Assembly (NCBI GenBank): GCA_019239425.1
Contig: JAFAZX010000027.1
Coordinates: 124,001-188,000, forward strand
Direction of reading: 5' to 3'
DNA: 64,000 bases
From: Acidobacteriota bacterium
Lineage (GTDB): Bacteria > Acidobacteriota > Blastocatellia > Pyrinomonadales > Pyrinomonadaceae
This document shows positions 63,901 through 64,000 of the stretch, one piece after another. The first letter of the stretch is position 1, and every line of letters starts with the position of its first letter. The position numbers and the translations under genes are program-made. The notes under the pieces are model-generated. The model was not told where the DNA came from and did not search any database. It was given only the letters and a program-made list of their open reading frames with translations.

Positions 63901-64000
63901 ATCGTGCCCCACGGCTCAATCGTCACCTGCGCGAAGACGGGGACGCGTCGGCCTGAGCGTTTGAACTCCTCGAAGATGGCGGCGAGCGTCGCCTTCGTCT
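60945..64000 (-). CDS. metH: Methionine synthase, cobalamin-dependent (5' end outside window)
   Basis: At least 1018 residues are visible, and the frame continues off the window end (VPVFAQVTIEPWGTMLPGTE reads through 63926). Domains in order: the end of the homocysteine-binding domain with zinc ligands GGCCGTTPEH; the pterin domain (VGERVNASGSKKMRDLL); the B12 module with cap helices and DVHDIGKN (base-off His). The C-terminal AdoMet reactivation domain has YGYFPCQSEGNDL and GYPACPDLEDQTKLFELL. It transfers methyl from methyltetrahydrofolate to homocysteine. A 45-residue low-complexity insert (AEGAAKAAKAAAGAGNG) lies between the B12 and reactivation domains. Confidence 0.96.
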   Translation of the reverse strand, partial: TKATLAAIFEEFKRSGRRVPVFAQVTIEPWGTMLPGTEIGAALTALEPFPIDVIGMNCGTGPRNMTESLRYLCENSTLPVSVLPNAGLPEVKDGKMHYDETAESFATQVEHFARDFGANVVGGCCGTTPEHLKLLVERVWGLQPTQRGGRVLPAASSIFIQQPYVQDASFLIVGERVNASGSKKMRDLLNDENWDGLVSLAREQEREGAHVLDVNVDFVGRDGVRDMHELASRLVTQVKLPLMFDSTEWEKMEAGLQHAGGKSILNSTNYEDGEPRFKKVIALAQEYGAAVVVGTIDEEGMARTAEGKFRIARRAYEQATQELGFPAHDIFFDPLALPISTGIEEDRRNAAETVEALRRIKSELPGCYTILGVSNISFGLNAASRVVLNSVFLHEAVEAGLDSAIVNASKIVPLNRIPEREREVARQLIYDERKFEGDVCTYDPLAEFTKLFEGVKAKKEQKVDENLPVEERLKRHIIDGEKIGLEDNLKLALQTYSALDIINNILLDGMKTVGELFGSGQMQLPFVLQSAEVMKAAVRFLEPFMEKVGGATAKGTMVLATVKGDVHDIGKNLVDIILTNNGYKVVNLGIKQTIEAILNSFEEHKADAIGMSGLLVKSTLIMRENLELMNERGINVPVVLGGAALTRRYVEEDLESLYRGRLFYARDAFDGLHTMDLLTGSGAHAEGAAKAAKAAAGAGNGAPTDGAGDDAEELVGEDAKLGVRRGTARPRGVLKSREAASHTERSDVNPNAPIPTAPFYGSRVVEHVPLERVFRFVNETALFKGQWQFKQGRKGAEEYRAFVEEKVRPVYEELKEHSERENLLVPQVTYGYFPCQSEGNDLVIYEDDERTERTRFTFPRQPGGRRLCLADFFASKESGRVDVVAFQLVTVGRRASEYAHELFRTDNYSDYLYFHGLSVESAEALAELWHKHVREELGIAGRDAAELAKLFHQGYQGSRFSFGYPACPDLEDQTKLFELLRPERIGVELSEEFQLVPEQSTSAIIVHHEEAKYFSID

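Overview
The window is high-GC (roughly two thirds G+C), gene-dense bacterial DNA, almost all of it protein-coding. Family content points to an Acidobacteriota chromosome, probably class Blastocatellia (old subdivision 4). The pointers are an SBBP/Calx-beta/DUF4214 surface protein, a VWFA-related protein of the acidobacterial type, a Tes/Mss-type radical SAM enzyme together with an ElbD-like ether-lipid megasynthase, a one-piece tad locus and an AtuA/acyl-CoA carboxylase cluster. The taxonomic call is an inference from these families, not from a marker gene.

Layout. 1-2520: 3' part of a beta-propeller surface protein. 2541-5468: tRNA-Pro(CGG), a PD-(D/E)XK nuclease-like gene, DedA, pcm and surE. 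5591-7630: a large radical SAM protein related to tetraether/diabolic-acid synthases. 8027-16080 (minus): a complete-looking histidine operon hisL-Z-G-D-C-B-H-F-IE-N, driven by a strong promoter and a His-codon-rich leader peptide with an attenuator; hisA is missing. 16149-35457 (minus): a Tad/Flp pilus region. It has two Flp pilins, CpaA, CpaB, the CpaC secretin, TadG, two TadE-like proteins, CpaE/TadZ, TadA, TadB, TadC, a TadD-like TPR protein, an AAA+ ATPase, a lytic transglycosylase, a duplicated-domain secreted protein, a VWA protein, an M50 protease and a sigma-54 activator. 36126-39549 (plus): an FtsB/DivIC-like protein, a split methylmalonyl-CoA-mutase-type enzyme and a short crotonase. 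39655-43275 (minus): a 1206-residue STAND-NTPase/TPR/glycosyltransferase fusion. 43508-50117 (minus): an acyl-CoA degradation cluster with crotonase, alpha/beta hydrolase, split AtuA, NUDIX and a carboxyltransferase. 50385-60752: a lipid cluster with a HAD phosphatase, a LarA-like protein, a 1477-residue reductase/AMP-ligase/ACP/acyltransferase, an NAD-epimerase, a lipid kinase and a PlsC. 60945-64000: MetH, cut by the window end.

What the ordinary annotation does not explain is a dense set of about 20 intergenic hairpin elements. Most are built of 7-nt tandem units arranged as inverted repeats, in at least ten sequence families (TGGGTGC, TGATGAG, TGATTCA, CACAGAG, GGATGAA, GCAGTAG, CCATTTA and others). 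Within one element the two arms match each other, including private variants, while elements of the same family differ. They sit at many operon joints, supply start and stop codons and apparently one signal peptide, and in one case flank an AT-rich four-helix-bundle (23S-IVS type) gene inserted between two genes of the lipid cluster. Together these look like an undescribed or poorly described hairpin-element system.

The other high-value observations are the his attenuator, the pairing of membrane-spanning-lipid and ether-lipid enzymes, the STAND-glycosyltransferase fusion, and a sigma-54 site near the pilin genes next to a sigma-54 activator gene.
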